A stretch of 64,000 bases of DNA, from assembly GCA_024734555.1 (NCBI GenBank), contig JANPWX010000026.1, forward strand, positions 1,113,842-1,177,841, given 5' to 3'. Below the pieces are notes generated by a model that was not told the DNA's origin, ran no database searches, and saw only the letters and a list, made by a program, of their open reading frames with translations. Shown here one piece after another: positions 11,311 through 25,599 of the stretch; the stretch's first letter is position 1, and the number at the start of each line of letters is the position of its first letter. This stretch comes from Trochalopteron elliotii. Taxonomy: Eukaryota > Chordata > Aves > Passeriformes > Leiothrichidae. Position numbers and translations under genes: made by a program.

Positions 11311-12706
11311 CTCCGTCATTTAAAATCATATTCTTACTTGCTCGATCAGACTCACCTGGGCTTCTTTATGATAACTGCGATTCCTGAGGAACTAGGGAGG
11401 TTAAGGTTAAGGGAGAAAACTCTCAAAGCCGAGTTCTAATTGCCATAAGACCATAATTATTAGAATTAACTTATTGCCAGCTCTTCTTCGAGGCAAAAAA
11501 AGGTAGCATTCAATTTTCTTTTATTCTTTTGATGTAGTGTCACCAAGACTTCAGTGATGACACAATATCATGTACTTAAACTTTCTTCATTTTGTTTTTT
11601 TGTGGGAAATGTTTCTCATATCGCTTAAATTTTTGTTATGAGTAACTGTTGGAATTTGCAATATATATTACACAAATCTTGTTTGGGTAGCTGCCATTTA
11701 TATGTTCTATACAAGGAAACAATCAACATATGCTTGACACTGCCTTCCTTCTCTGTCTGCAGAACACACTTGAAAAATCTTGTAACATAAACGTAGTTAG
11801 TGTGCCTAAAAGCTTTTTAAAAGCCATATAAAACTACTTGAGACAGAAATAATGCTCCTTCCTTCATGAAAAGTGGGAACAGAATGTGCAGTCAACAGCA
11901 ATACAGTAAAAACAGAGAGGAAAAAAAATCAAGAACTTTACTAGATTAATTTCTCATACTGTCAACCACATTGTACTACCTGAGTTTTCAGGAAATGAGT
12001 GTCCCTAAAGGATTTTGTGATATGTCAGTAATATTGCTAAGTTCTTTAATAATCTCTTTACTAAAGAAGTAAGAAAAGTCAGCTATCTTGTGATGTGACA
12101 TAGAATTATAAACATAATCCTAATAAAGAAATGTAGCGATTCTGTCCAATATAGGCACAAGCTGTACAGGAACATTCTGCTTCCATAAGTCTCCTTTTTC
12201 AACTGGTAACTGCTGAGAGACAGTAAAATGCCAACACATTAAGAAATCTGCTATTATTTTTCACTTAAAGAATGTTATTTTGTAGCAAGCTGAGGTATAG
12301 TTACTATAATACAGGTTTTATTTTTCTTCTTTTGTTAAGAAAAACCATTATGAAAAGGTGGTGAGAGATCAGGTGAGGGAAGTGTTTCTCTGTGTACAGA
12401 TAAAGAACAGAACTGACACAATGCATCAAGACTGTACTCTGAGAATCCCTGGCTTTTGGATTATTAGATAGCTACTTGGAATCTGAACCTTTTGCATTTT
12501 TCCTTTTTCTGAGTATGTATGGAGGAATGAACTTTCAGTGACATTCCTGACTCTAATGAGAGTTATTAATATGGCCACACTCTTGTGCATTTGCTACTTG
12601 AGCATGAAAGCAGAAGTAACTGGCTTAACCATGCATCTAAAAAGTGTAATGAACTGTATTACTGCTCAGGTTAAGGTTTGACTTACAAAAGCAAGACATT
12701 TGAATT
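11311..12706. other. Unique AT-rich DNA
   Basis: Nothing recognisable was found. A further degraded part of the neighbouring CR1 could extend to about 11400, but I cannot support it. Confidence 0.5.
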
Positions 12707-12748
12707 GAAGAATAAATACAAGCAAACCTTGGCTTGTATTTATTCTTC
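12707..12748. repeat. Perfect inverted repeat, 17-bp arms, 8-nt loop
   Basis: The left arm gaagaataaatacaagc (12707-12723) is exactly complementary to the right arm gcttgtatttattcttc (12732-12748), with aaaccttg between them. Transcribed from either strand it would fold into an uninterrupted stem. No repeat family was recognised around it. Confidence 0.9.
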
Positions 12749-15700
12749 TCTGATATAATTTTTAGATGTCTCTTAAAGCAGAATGTATCATTGGGCTAAT
12801 CTGTAAGTCTGTAATTACAGATGGTGAACAAAGACTGTGCTGTTCTAATATCATAAATGAACATTTCTGTATATGCTAATATGATAGGGCAAATTTATTC
12901 ATTGGATCTATTTAAATTAGAACATTTATTATGGCAGAAATTATTAAAAATGTTATTTATGACATTGAATATTTAAACAAAGTTTGTTCTTATTCTGCTG
13001 GGACTTTCTCAATTCCATAGACTAAAGTAAAAATGAGAATCTGAAGGAAGAAAAGGAAAGACAAAAGTTCTTTTGACAGATGGGGTAGGAAAGGAGCATG
13101 AACCTGTTGGAGAGTACTTAGAATATGACAATGTTTTCTTGCATTTCCTTTTTTTTTAGGGGGGGAGGTGAGGTGTGCTTTGAGGGTATAACAAAGCCTC
13201 AATAAAGCCTCAACAAAGGTATAACAAGCTTCAATAGGCGTCTTGTCAAATAAGCACCTACATGAGTTACAGATGCAGCTCTTGCTGGGGCTTTTTTTAT
13301 CTCTGTGCCACACATATCTTTAGTTTAAGACGCTTGTCATTCCACTGTGCAACCTTGAGCATCTGTTTTCTTTTCTCTCCTGTTGTGCCAAGCAAACAAC
13401 TTCTTATCTCCCCTGTCTGCATTTCTGCATCTGCTGTGTCTTTGTATGTGGCATATGCCTGGCTGCCTCTCTGGAGTGAAAATGATTCTGGTTAAGCAGA
13501 AGAAACATCTTATAATAGGCGTCCCTCCATAGGTCCCAATTCAAGGTTTTTTAACCAGTTTTCTGGATTACACTTTCATTCCTAGTTCCAGGATACCTTT
13601 TCTTCTCCCCATCCTACCCCACTTTGCATCCCCTCACCTTTTAATTTCCCTTCTTTTTTTTTTTTTTTAACACTGTTATGGATAAAAGGTTTTTGTAGTA
13701 TGGAGACCACTCTTATTTTATTTCACTGTTTCTTGACCCAGTAAATACTTTCTTTGAGTCATGCGTCTTCCACAAATCACGTGCTCTGTATAGCTCTGTA
13801 GAAGAACTAAGGTTTTTTTTTCTTCTTGAATTTTAGTTTGTTGTCTTGTTTTTAATTCTCATTTCATTAGTATTTCTCAAAAAGAAAAAAAAAAATATGG
13901 TCATTCTACTAATGCCTTACAAACACACGCAATAAAATTTTCCACTTTTCCAGATGGGGAAAAATGAATTAGGAAAAAAAGATGTTTTTGCCTGTTTTCA
14001 CTGAATGCCACTTTGAATTTAATTTTCCTCTGTTAAGGTCAATTTTTTTCCAGAGAGACTGGGCTCTGTGTCATGATGATAAACATGTGGAAAAAAACCC
14101 CCAAGAAACCCAGTTTCAGCTTTGTAGGGAATTATTACTTCATCCTGGTAACTTCTTATCTTTCTGAAGAGGTCCTGAAGAGTTTCAAATCTCTTCTTGT
14201 GCAAATGGTTTTGTCCACTTGTATTGATAATGGAAACATTCTTCTAATACTTTCTCAAAACACCAGAATTTAGTCTTTCTTTGGGTTCTTGGCTAATCTA
14301 ACAACAACATCTTATAGAGAGAATGAAAAGTTTTTATTTCTGTATGTTATAAAGCCTGAGGTGAAGTTACATGTTCACAGTTCAGGACATTTTGTGTCTT
14401 CAGGGCACTGAACTCGTATTTTGTGAAAGGGTTCTTTTAAGTATATGCAAATGCTTTTCCCCTAAAATTTGATTAAGCTGGTGTAATATCTTTTGTACTT
14501 CAATTTACTACTGCTTGTTAGAATCTTGATAAACTTCAATCAAATAGTACCAGAGGCAAAGCTATCTCTAGGTGTTTTGGGTTTTTTGTGGATTTATTTT
14601 GTAGGGTTTTTCAGGTCTGTTTTTTTTGTATGTTTTTGAAGGGGGTTCAATTGGTTTGCTTGGGGCTTTTTTCTGCTCCTTGATTGTAAGGAATAGTAAT
14701 AGGGGCAAAAATTGCTCCCTGGTGAAGAAATTTTCCTATTCTGATAGAATGTGAGGTGTGCACTTTCCTTTTTCTTTAAAAGAAAGTAAAGGATGCTGCT
14801 ACCATACCAGATCAAGGCAAGACAGTGAAGTAATGGAGGACAGCAAGGAAGCAATCTTTGAGTTGAGACCATACATTCCTCAAAATTAGGTCCAAAGGAC
14901 TCTGCCTGGTTGAGTGTAGTTTCTATTGGGTTCTGAGGGAATCAGTGATATTTATTGACTGAGTTAATTAGTAAGTCGAGTACAGAGAAGAATAATTTTC
15001 TTATAGCAGCAATTATTTTCAACAGTCTGTTTAACCACAAATAGTTTTTGTGTTTGGAAAGATCTGTACTTATAAATAAAGTAATGAAATGGTAGTATGC
15101 AATATACTATAATTATAGTTTTATATTTCTAAATATAACGGAGAATGTTGGGTTAATTCAGTCATAACAATACATCTATTTTTAACCACATACTACCTCA
15201 GAATATACCTAATAAGAAACTTTCTATAGAAGCAAGTTTTTCAAAGAATGTGATGATAAAGTTAAACATATTTAAATATAAATATATTTTAAATTTATTT
15301 CTAAATTAATTCCTATATCAAATTTTCCTTTTTCTAAGATGCTATTTTTTAAGGTAGAAGGTAATTTTGGAGTCACCTCTGATGGTGACCATTTTTAGTC
15401 TGTGCGTTTTTCCCAAAAATCAATAGAAAGTCATGTTACAAGTCCCTTCATTTAAGTGCTTATTTTATTCCAAGAACAATTAAATATTAATTTGTTTTGT
15501 CAGCCACGGATAAGGATTAGCAATATTTATATATAGGGAATTCAGATATGGTGCTTGAAATCATTCCCTGGATTGCACAGATAGCAGTGTTTAATAATGC
15601 TTTTGATAATTGTATCCAGCTGCCTGCATGTTGTGACACTAAGAAATTTCTTATACGTGTCTATTGTCAAATTCTACAGTATGCTTTTCAGTATAGAAAA

Positions 15701-17357
15701 AGTAGGATCTGAAGTTTTAAAGTTATCAGTAAAACTACCGTCTATGAAGTTGGACATAAATGGACATGAGTGGAATGATAATTTTATTCTAACTTTAATA
15801 TTATGTATGTTAAGTTGAGATTTAGAACTTGTGATTGGTTTGGTTGACATGTTTCTATGCCTCAATTTACTGTGACAGTGCAGTAAAGAAAAAGGAGCTT
15901 TTAAAGAGTAATATGGGCTGCTTATTTAGACATGCAAAAAAGATTGTGTCAAAATAGTAGTGCTTTACTTTTGCCATTCATTAGTTTATTTCTTACATCA
16001 GTTGCTCCCTCATGAAATACCTGGGAGGTCAGTCAAAAGCATGAGGATTTTCCTCTGGTTCTGTATATGAACAATCTTTCTTAAATTTGCTCCATCCACT
16101 TTTGTTTTTCTGCTTGAAGCATTTGGTTGCTGAGGATGAAAAAATGTTTTTTATTAGTTTTAGAAATTAGTTTGTGGTTGTAAATGCCAGTGGGTGAAAA
16201 ACAGGCAGTCCTGTTAAGAAATAGCAGAACAAGTTATTTGGGTTTTGGGAAGTATTTTTACTTACTCATGTCAAGCCAACCTTCTCAGCAGAGGTCCCAG
16301 TATCTCAGAACTTATGTAAATGGTACTTGCAGTGAAGAGACTACACAAAGATGAAGAAAAACCTATGAGAAAATCAATACAAACCATAGGAAGCAAATGA
16401 TTTCAGATTAGCATCAAAAGGCCATGATAATGTCAATGTTTCTCAAAGTCTAAGACCTCTGTTAAAAAATCATTGGCTCATACAAGTTATGCATAAACAC
16501 TTTGTTTCAATTTGGTGGTGAAGGAGACATCTCTAGCTATTTTGTTGGTGAAAGCCAACTCAGATTTTCTTCTGGAGGGAAAAGATGTACGTGACTAATG
16601 AAAGGAAAATTTCATTCTTCCCACACACTTTCCATTCTGTACAGGCAATAAGAGTTATTAGGAGGACACTTGCTACTTCTGTGTTGTCAGATTCACCACA
16701 GAGCTACCTTCATCATCCCAGAGGGAATTATGTGATTAATGATCAGAGTTTTGGCTCATGGCTGGAAACAAATCTTAAATACCTTCCTAAAGGCTTGTGA
16801 GCTGACCTCAGTTTTATGTTTCTAAATATTTGCTTTTATTCCATATTTTGAGGTCATCTGGAAGGAAATAATATTTCCTTTTTATTTGTTATGCGGGGAA
16901 GAGAAAGAAAGCTGAACAAGAACAAAAAAGGTATTAAATCTATCCAGCAGATGCCATAGTTATTTCTATGTGCTGAAATGAACTATATCATTCCCACTTC
17001 TACTATATTTATTTACCATTTAAACAGAAATTACACTTGCTGATTTAAAGATTAAAAAAATTAAACTGATGCTTTTTATCTTACTCCATGCTACATACAC
17101 AAATGGATTTACTAGATGATTTTATTTAGTTTTCCAGATTATGATGCAAGTTATACATGTTGCCTGGAGTTTCTGTCTGTTTTTTAATACAAAGTTGCTC
17201 CACTCAAAAAGAGATAAGGAATGATTCTTGTACAGTAATTTTAATATATGCAGCTTTGTGTATTATTTCCTTTAAAATATTTGTAAAGATTCTGTCATGT
17301 ATGCTGTGCATTGAAGTTGGGGCATTATGACTTATGAAAAATACATTTGGAATAAAA
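12749..17357. other. Unique AT-rich DNA with short simple repeats
   Basis: No gene was recognised. The stretch holds the degenerate tandem repeat at 13185-13236, a T15 run at 13654-13668 and ordinary A/T runs. ORFs of 60-107 codons on both strands carry no motif, and the longest (12990-13313 minus) runs through the tandem repeat. Confidence 0.5.
13185..13236. repeat. Degenerate short tandem repeat
   Basis: The phrase ggtataacaaagcctcaata at 13185-13204 recurs as ggtataacaagcttcaata at 13218-13236. Between them is an extra aaagcctcaacaaa. It looks like nested local duplication. Confidence 0.75.
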
Positions 17358-17420
17358 AGGGAGTTGGACTCAATGATCCTCAGGGGTCCTTTCCAGCTCA
17401 GACTATTTTACGATTCTATG
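17358..17420 (+). mobile_element. CR1 LINE 3' end, plus orientation
   Basis: The sequence ggagttggactcaatgatcc is followed by a variant of the gggtccttccaactcag block and ends with the terminal CR1 octamer attctatg at 17413-17420. CR1 insertions are normally 5'-truncated, and this one keeps only about 60 bp. CR1 does not make a clean TSD, and none was seen. Confidence 0.85.
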
Positions 17421-20400
17421 GCTGCGTTGAGACCCTGGGAAACTGAGAAAAGCATGAAAAACTTCGTCTTAAAAATTTTAGATTAAGTAGATTCCCAGTC
17501 AGTGAGTCATTATGTGAAGGAATAAAAAAGGATGGAGAAAGAATCTACTTAATGTTTGAATAGGATTGCTTTTTGTTTTGCTAATTAGCCTTTATTTCTA
17601 CTGTCACAACATTATTTGGCTACAGAGAAGGCAGGTTGACAGAATGCGTTTAAATCTTTTGTCGACTGAAAATTAAACCCCAAATCACTAAGATACTGAC
17701 ATTGCTGATCAGCAGCTTCCTGGGTACATATCTTCAGACTCTTAGTGAATACAGTGCCTTGTGCACAGAATGCTGCACCAGCTGAAGAGCATTACAGCTT
17801 TAATCTCCAACCTAACAACTCTGTGTTATTACAGAGGAGGATGAATACAGTTGGGATGAATATTGTTCTCCTTTTTGTGGGTCAGAGTACATACCTTTTT
17901 AATTCTGCAGGCACATCTCTAGAAAAAGTGACCTCTCAACTGTAGGTATGAAAGAAACTCCTTTAACCCTGAGGTCTTGTTTCTTAGCCAGATTCTTAGT
18001 CAGGGTCAGAAGCATTGGAACAGCACGCTCTGCTTGGATTTGCTTAGAAAAGGAGAGGTGCAATGCTGACTGCACAGCTGCTACATCAGTGTCTGTAAAA
18101 TAGCAGTGATGCTTTAACATCCCAGTGACCAGTCATGGAAAACAGACAATAGACAAATCAACAAAAATAACTTCACTGCTGGTCAAGTGCCAAAACCTTA
18201 TAAATTTGAAGAAAGATTGTCTATCCCAAATTACTCTACATATTGTAGCTGTGAGCGAAGGGAGTCAGCTCTGTGGCTTGGCCACATGCCCCAAAATGAG
18301 TTACTTCTGCTAGTAAAGAACATTAGGAGCAGCAGTAAAAGTTACAAACTCTGATGTGCTCAAGCTGGAATGGCCCATGATAGGCATTTTGTTGTTCTTG
18401 TTATCTTTGAATTTTTCCTTTATTGATGGAATGGTTTAATTATTTGTGTTTGAAGAAAAAGAAGGGTAAAAGGTAATTAAACAAAGATGAGATTATGGTT
18501 TTCTATTCTCAAGAAACTTTCTTAATACTTCAGATTCTTTAGTGCCTTTTAGTCACTGAGTATAGATGTATATAACATTTTGTGTTACATTTGTCTGCAA
18601 TTTACTTCAAATCCATACTAAAATGAATTTTATAAATTGAGTCTTGGAAATTTTTTTTATACCTTGGTTTAGAGCAAATGAACAGACCAGTCTTGATTCT
18701 CAAATGGATGAAATGATTCGTCAAAATATCAAAGTGCCTTAGGAAACAATCTATGCCTTGAAAAGATGCCAACTAGAAATAATGAGGCTCTTCTGTTTCC
18801 CGGGAATTTTGTGATGAAAGGATCCTAAAGCTAGTCTTCTGTCTTAGCCGAATCTCTGTCTCACACCTGAGAGTTAAGTATTTCTTTCCTCTCTATTCAG
18901 TCCAATGATCAGCAGGTTAATTTAGGCCATGATAAGAGCAGAGCAGGAGCTCTCAGATAATTGTCTTGTTTGCTTCTGGGTATTGCTCGCTAACGAGTTC
19001 TGTGGCTCTTTACTGCAATCCACGATCCTTCTCTACCTGTTGACAAAATAGCAGTGATGTCTGCTGAGAAGTTCTGATGTGTTATCTGGAAGGAGGTAAA
19101 ATGATTCATCCATTACAGTTCACCTTGAATTAAACACTAGCAACAGGTTGGAATAATGAGAAGAAACAGGTCCCTCTCAAGCAAAGCTAGGTGCGCTCCT
19201 CTCTCTGCAATGGGAGTTTCCACTGATGATCTTGCTGTAAATGATAAGGATTTTGTTGAGGTCAAATTACCATGGATAATCATCCATGGTTTTCTTTCCT
19301 TGTTTTGTTTGCTCAGATCTCTGTGCTACATACTTCATTAATCTATTTTCCCCACTAACAATCACCTCACTTCTACTGTCTCCTGTTTTCCTCTTCCTTC
19401 CAATCCCTAGGGCCAGCATCAATCTTTATTGCTGCTTCAAGGCTTTGAAGCTCTAAAATGAAGGTTGCCATGAGGTAGGGAAAGGCAGCAACAAAACAGT
19501 AAGGGAAATAATGTCTTACAGAGAACTCACTTCAAGCTCAGATATTTCTTCCTTATCCACTTCAATCACAGCTTTGTGCAACTTAATTGATACATCTGCT
19601 TTTTTTGAAAGTGCTTTGACATTGGGACAGCCAACATTTCAGTGTTGTTGCCACATCAAGTTTGTCAATATCCAGTTCAGGACCCCTTTTCTAAGGTTTG
19701 GTTGTAATTCATATGTTTACCTAACTTCTTGATACAGGAACTGGTAAATGAGTATTTTAACAAATGGAAGGGTGACATTTTTTTCTGCAGTATATTTTCA
19801 CTCAGATTTTTTTTTTTAGAGAACAGTTCTCATTACTTTGTCAAGTGATATGACAGTTTAGTCTGTTTTACATAATATCTGGAGTGATGCATCAAATCCA
19901 AGGACCATTTAATTAGATCCCCAGAATTAATTTCAGCCCAGAGACTGAGCAGTCATTAAGACAGGAAATTTATTTCTAGGTGTAGGGACTGACATGCCTT
20001 TTCAGAATAATTCAAAGAACTTTACTTCCGTGTATTATCCTGTATTTGCGCTTTTGGAATCTGAGAACCTAGCTTCTGTCACTACTAGCATGCAAGTATT
20101 CAATCAACTTCTTGAAATTAGAGGGAGAAGACAGAAAAGGGAGGAGGGATTACTGCCTTTTAATTTCAGCTCCATCTCAATAATAGAAGCTGGAAATAAA
20201 TTGAGTGAGTTATTCATTAGAGTTATCAGCCTGAAACTTTTCTGTAGCTATAAATACATTTTAAAGATGTAGGAGAAAAATGCTTCTGATTTGGACAAAC
20301 AGTTTACTGATGAAAGATGTTTTTGTTTTATGTGGAAAACATATTTCAAGTGGCTAAATTACATATGCCACACTTTGCCTTTATTGAGATAAAATTGTAA

Positions 20401-23400
20401 CTTTAATTATTTGTTAGTGACAGGAGTTTATCTGCAGGCTTGGAACCACAAGTGTAAAAATTTGGACTGAATAACAAATTAAAAGTACTTGTTAATTGTC
20501 AGATATTGAGGCTACTCTTTCTTACATGAAGATAGACTATAAGGGGAAGAAAATTCCCAGAAGCATGTCAGAATAAATCTGCTTTGCTTTTGTCTTTGAG
20601 GACATCTTTAGGTCATAAAAAACATGCGCAGGAGTTGGGAATGTAACTTTCCAGGGATGATAACATATCTAGCAACTTTGATAGGAATATGCATATATGT
20701 GTAATATGTATGTGTGTAAACTTCATTGCTCTAAAATGATTGTACACCCAAGTTGGCAAATAACATGCAAATGAACTTAAGTCTCCTCTGTAAATAAATG
20801 GAAACACATATCCCACCCAATCTAAGCCGAAATTTTGAATGAAAATCAGTTTATTATTAGCAGCTATGTGGAACAGCATTAATAACTTCTTAATTCATTC
20901 AATCAACATGCCAACAATATTTGAAAGTGAAGTTGATCAAAAACTGAAAGATTCACAAAACAGTAACTGCAAAAGAAAAGCTGCTTTAGCAGCTCTTTAT
21001 AGCAATGACATGGCTCTTCAAGGTTACTTGTATTGATAAAGCATATTTGATATTCTTTTTTTTGTCTGAAACAGTTTACAGTTATGAAAATCTGATTTCT
21101 TGAATATTTAAATGCAATCTCACTATCAAATAATTGGAGTAGGAAACACCATTTATTTTGGTTACATATGTGTTGCCTCTTGGGAAGTTTCCCTTAGACA
21201 ATTTCAGCAATTTGCTAAAAGTTGAAAATCAGGTACTTGAATTTTCATACAGATTTGATTTCATGTAATTAGGCCTATGTCTCCACAGCATTTTTTGTTC
21301 TTTATAATGCAAAAAACATTCTTTCAACATTTCTTGTTGAAATATTAACAAAGAGTAACAAAACTGGAAAGAAGATTTGAACCAATTGATCTTAAATTGG
21401 AGAATTTAGATTGATAGTAATTTTCATAGCTAGATTAAAAAAAACCTAAACCAACACTCTGTGTATGCTAAAATATATGCTGATGTTATTCTACAGTTAA
21501 GTAATTTGTCTTGGCAATTATGCAAAGTAGAAAAAAGATAACAAGTAATTTAATAACTGTCTTACTTTCTTATACGGTATACAAAACCTCATTATTGTAA
21601 TTTATTAGTTATTATATTTGAAGAAATTACTCAATATATTTCTTGGTTTACTTACTTGAAGGACAGAAATAAATGGTTCTACAGGAGACAGATGGCAAAA
21701 TAATTACATGCTGAATTTATTAATATTGAATAGAAAGAGCTACAACATCAACAATTGGGAAGGATGCTGTCATGGCCAGCCTTACCTTTGTTGTAACTCA
21801 TGCATGCAGCTTTGAAAATGTATCCCTCAACAGCTATGGTATTTGTAGAATGAATTCCAACTTCTTTGGCTTTCTAAAAAACAAGTCAGTCACTGTGTGA
21901 CTTAACATAATTAGTTTTCATAAAGATGCAAGCTTAAATATGCACTTGCTAATGAGCAATCTGAAATCTGATTTGTCTCCCCTTTGCTTTCCTTCCCCAG
22001 TTAATGCCTTTTTATTTTTTGAGAAGTGGGGATTGCATCATTACTTTCCAAAATCATTGACTCTGATCTTTCACCCTAAAGCATCTGACCTGTGATCTAG
22101 ATAAAATTGAAAAATTCACATTACAAGAATGTTGTTCTTTGTGTATTCCGTGGAAAGTGGAATTTTCAAGTTTTTAAATTAGTCTTTTCACACTGTTGGA
22201 AAGATATGTTAAAATCTCAATAAAAGGTTAGAAGCCATGATCTTGCTTTCCCCTTAGACATTACAGAAGGCTTTCTCATGGTCAGATGAGTGTTGTATAA
22301 TTTCTGTCATCTTGTGCTAAAGCCTGTAAAAGAATCCATTTATCCTCTTATCAGCTTTGCAGTGTATAAAGGAACCATATCCTCAGTTAAGTGCAGAACT
22401 CCTATGAGGGACTCTCATGTATGAGGTGCCTATGAAAATTCCCTGGTACACAAGTGAATCCCAATGACACAACCACCTTCAAATCTCTGGTTTTTAATGA
22501 ATGCTGTCGTATTTCTGCACAGAGGTAGGGAAAGTAGTAAAATTTTCCAGATAACTAATTTTACAGGGATGCTCCTTTATAGCCAAGTGCTTTGAATGCT
22601 GCTTTTCTTCTTTCAGTCTTTCCTGGTATTACTTCTAAAACTCATTTACATACTGACATATTTTTTAGTATAAACTACCAAACATTGGCATAAAAATTTA
22701 CATATGTGGTGTAACACTTCTTGTGATAGGAATACCATTGTGGAATTTGAAACAAAGATTTTGATTGCTAGAGCAATCTGGAGTTCCAGATGTTTGTTTT
22801 ACCTAGCTCTAAATACTGGGGAAGGAACAAACTGTGATCCAATAATGCATATTTATAATTATCTGTTCCTGATTAGATGAAATAGAGCCAGAAATGATAA
22901 AATAGGCTTGTGCTTGAGCACGGTGTCTCATGTTGGCAATCCCAAACTTCTCCTTATTAACTGTATATCGTTATAGTGCATATGTCTAGAATTCTTGTTT
23001 GTTATATCAAATATATATGCTTATTATAAATGCTGCAGTCACCGTCTTTTACATCACATCTTCATGCAGAACTTGTGTGGTAAACAGTAAATTTGGGGTT
23101 AACCATTTTTTGCTGGAAGGTTCAAAGGCATGGCTCCCAGGAATGTATTTTAATAGCCTAACTAAAAGTCAGAATAGACTCTGCAGGCCTGTGTAGCTGT
23201 GTAATTTTCATTAAAAAGGAGCAAACAGAAAAGAAAGGAATTGTAGGATGGTCTTCCTCCTTCGTCTTGATTCCAGAATTCTTACATTTTACTGTTTAGA
23301 ATCAAAGAGGTGAAAATTTCAGAGGTAGAAATTAGAGTTACAAATCCTCACTTTGAAGTGCATGGGCTTTAGGTCTCTTTGCCCTCTGTTATTTTGGTTC

Positions 23401-25185
23401 CATTAATCTCTCTCCAAGAGGAAGCTGGGGGCTAGAACTGTGATTTGCATATGCCTTGCTGATTCGGGCTCTTCTGCCTGTTAAGAAATGGGGCTTCTTG
23501 AAGGATTCTATATGCTAAAGAGGTTCACAAATTTTCCTGACTCTTCAGACTACAGATGTTCTAAGACACAAAACTTACACAGCCAGAACATTTTTGAGTT
23601 GAATCGAGAACTGTCTTGCAAATTAAAGCACCCAGCAGACTGAGAGACAAATGTTGAGCAGGAGTTTGTGGATTTGGTCTGGGATTTATGTAAGAAAATA
23701 CTGAGGAGCCTAAATCCTGACTTGGATTGAAGTGTTGATGTACACTGACACAATGGCAATGAAGTTTAACACCAATATTTTACACTTGCTTAGAGGAAAA
23801 ATAGTTGACAGGATGTGCAATTTGTATCTGAGAAGTACCTTAACTTAGGAAAAAAAAAAAACCCAAAAGCCCCTACAAAACCCCACAAAATGCCCCCAAA
23901 CTAAATCAAACACCTCCAAGTTATAGAATTCATACAGTACAACCTAAACAATGTACAATATTGTCTTTGACTATTCTTAGTAAGAAATGCGGAATGAAGA
24001 TTTAACACTAGAAAAAAATTATGAAGTTTGATTAGGAGAGGCATACTGACCTAACAAAAGTGAAAATGAGATTTGGATGGTATGTATCATAGGAAATCAA
24101 GAAAGCTCTGCAAGAGGATTAATAATTACCTGATTACATCCTTCTGGATTTAATCAAAAAAGCTGAAGTGTGTGTGTGAAACTCCATCACCTAGGATAGC
24201 TATGGCAATTGAATTACATGTTTCTACTAAAAGGAGATAAAATCCAACACACTAGTTTCTGAGGTTTCAAAAAGCTGGCAAGAAAACCCCAACTGGCAGC
24301 TCCCCCCAAAATTGAAATGGGTTTGGATTTTTGTTGCCAGTAGAAGACTTAGTGGTGATAGAGCATGGAATATAAATATGACAGAAAGTTCCAATTAACG
24401 TTGAAAGAGATGTACATGTACCTAGATGTATAGTACATGTTCCATATACTATTTCTCAGACACTGAACTTGTGTTTTTTTAATTCATTCTGTGTTGCAGT
24501 GTGTATTAGTGAATCAAATGAATACTACTGCTCATGTTCCTAAACCATTACAATATCAGCAGAAGTCTGGATGTTTAAAATTACTGGCATACCTAATGCT
24601 TCAAACTAGGAGCTATGCTTGAAAGAGACCCCTCTGTTCTACATCATGGCTTGTTTCTTTGTGCACTCACTTCTGGTCAGTTTTCAGTGTGCTGTCTGCT
24701 TTGTTTTGCTATTTTTCAGAGTAGATTATACTTTTATATCCAATTAAGACAGTAGTTGGCTCCTAGCTAACTATTTAATTGAAACAGTTATTAGCAATTA
24801 ATGTGTACGTTTCAGTTTTAATATCATCTCGTCTCAAATTTAGCTGGAAAGCTTTAACTGAATTTGAAATGATAGAACATTGAGTTTGGTAATTTCAGGA
24901 TTATAACTCATTCCAGCCATTTTTAATGCAGTTGTAAACTTAAAAATTCTGATCACAAGTCTATTGTGGTAAGAAAGCAAAGAGATTTCCTCAAAAATCC
25001 TAGAGCATTTTTTAAGATAAAAAAATAGTTGTTTAATTTTTTTGTCTAATTCTGGATTTTTTTTTTTTTTTGGTCTTAGATTAACATGCTCAGAAACAAT
25101 TCCAGGGTTTTTTTCTGTAATCAGAAAAGAGTTTACTAAATAAAAATATTTTTTTTACTAAATTTTACTAAGTTTTGCCATTATA
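17421..25185. other. Unique AT-rich DNA without identifiable genes
   Basis: These 7.8 kb contain only short motif-free ORFs, a 9-bp palindrome (arms 19269-19277 and 19282-19290 with loop aatc) and an A/C-rich low-complexity stretch at 23850-23925. A T15 run lies at 25057-25071. I recognise no RNA gene or transposon. Confidence 0.5.
23850..23925. repeat. A/C-rich low-complexity stretch
   Basis: It starts with a run of 12 A and continues as purely A/C-rich sequence (acccaaaagcccctac, aaaccccacaaaatgcccc and similar). It is a simple-sequence region and could be the remains of a transposon tail, but no element body is recognisable beside it. Confidence 0.6.
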
Positions 25186-25212
25186 TTTTAGTAAAACTAA
25201 GTTTTACTAAAA
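25186..25212. repeat. Inverted repeat, 12-bp arms, within a TTTTACTAA-rich stretch
   Basis: The left arm ttttagtaaaac (25186-25197) and right arm gttttactaaaa (25201-25212) are exact complements around taa. The same ttttactaa word occurs twice more just upstream (25156-25172), so the foldback arose in a small local repeat. Confidence 0.85.
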
Positions 25213-25426
25213 TAAATTTTAAAAAGGGAATTTGTAAAGTTGTTAAGAAAATTACAGGAGAAACAGAAGGATTGCAGTATTTCTATATCCCTATTTGTTT
25301 AATATTATCCACATAAATAGCTCTGCTGGAGTTAATTTCTCTGAAGTTAATTAGTAATCTTTCAATTGCAGTTTTTCAATAGAAATTTTACTGTGTTGTG
25401 GTTTAAGCTCTGAGGCCCCTCATTTA

Positions 25427-25599
25427 CAGAATTGTGAAATGGGTTGGGTAGGGGCCTTTGAAGGTCATCTCTTCCAAACCCCCCTACCATGGGTATGGAC
25501 ACCTCCAACTGGACCAGGCTGTTCAGAGCCCCACCCAGCCTGGCCTTGAACACCTCCAGGGATGGGGCATCCACAGCTTCTCTGGGCACACTGCTCCAG
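25427..25599 (-). mobile_element. CR1 LINE 3' region, minus orientation
   Basis: The block starts with the CR1 3' end in reverse (cagaattgtgaaatgggttgg). It continues through aaggtcatctcttccaaacc, accatgggtatggacacc, agcctggccttgaacacctcc and cagcttctctgggcacactg, all standard words of CR1 3' sequence read from the minus strand. The overlapping minus ORFs at 25362-25589 and 25523-25753 are partly made of this repeat and should not be called genes. Confidence 0.92.

Noticed and set aside
25395..25415. ttgtggtttaagctctgagg, similar to a reversed LTR terminus
   Set aside because: No opposite terminus or flanking duplication was found. It directly abuts a CR1 piece.
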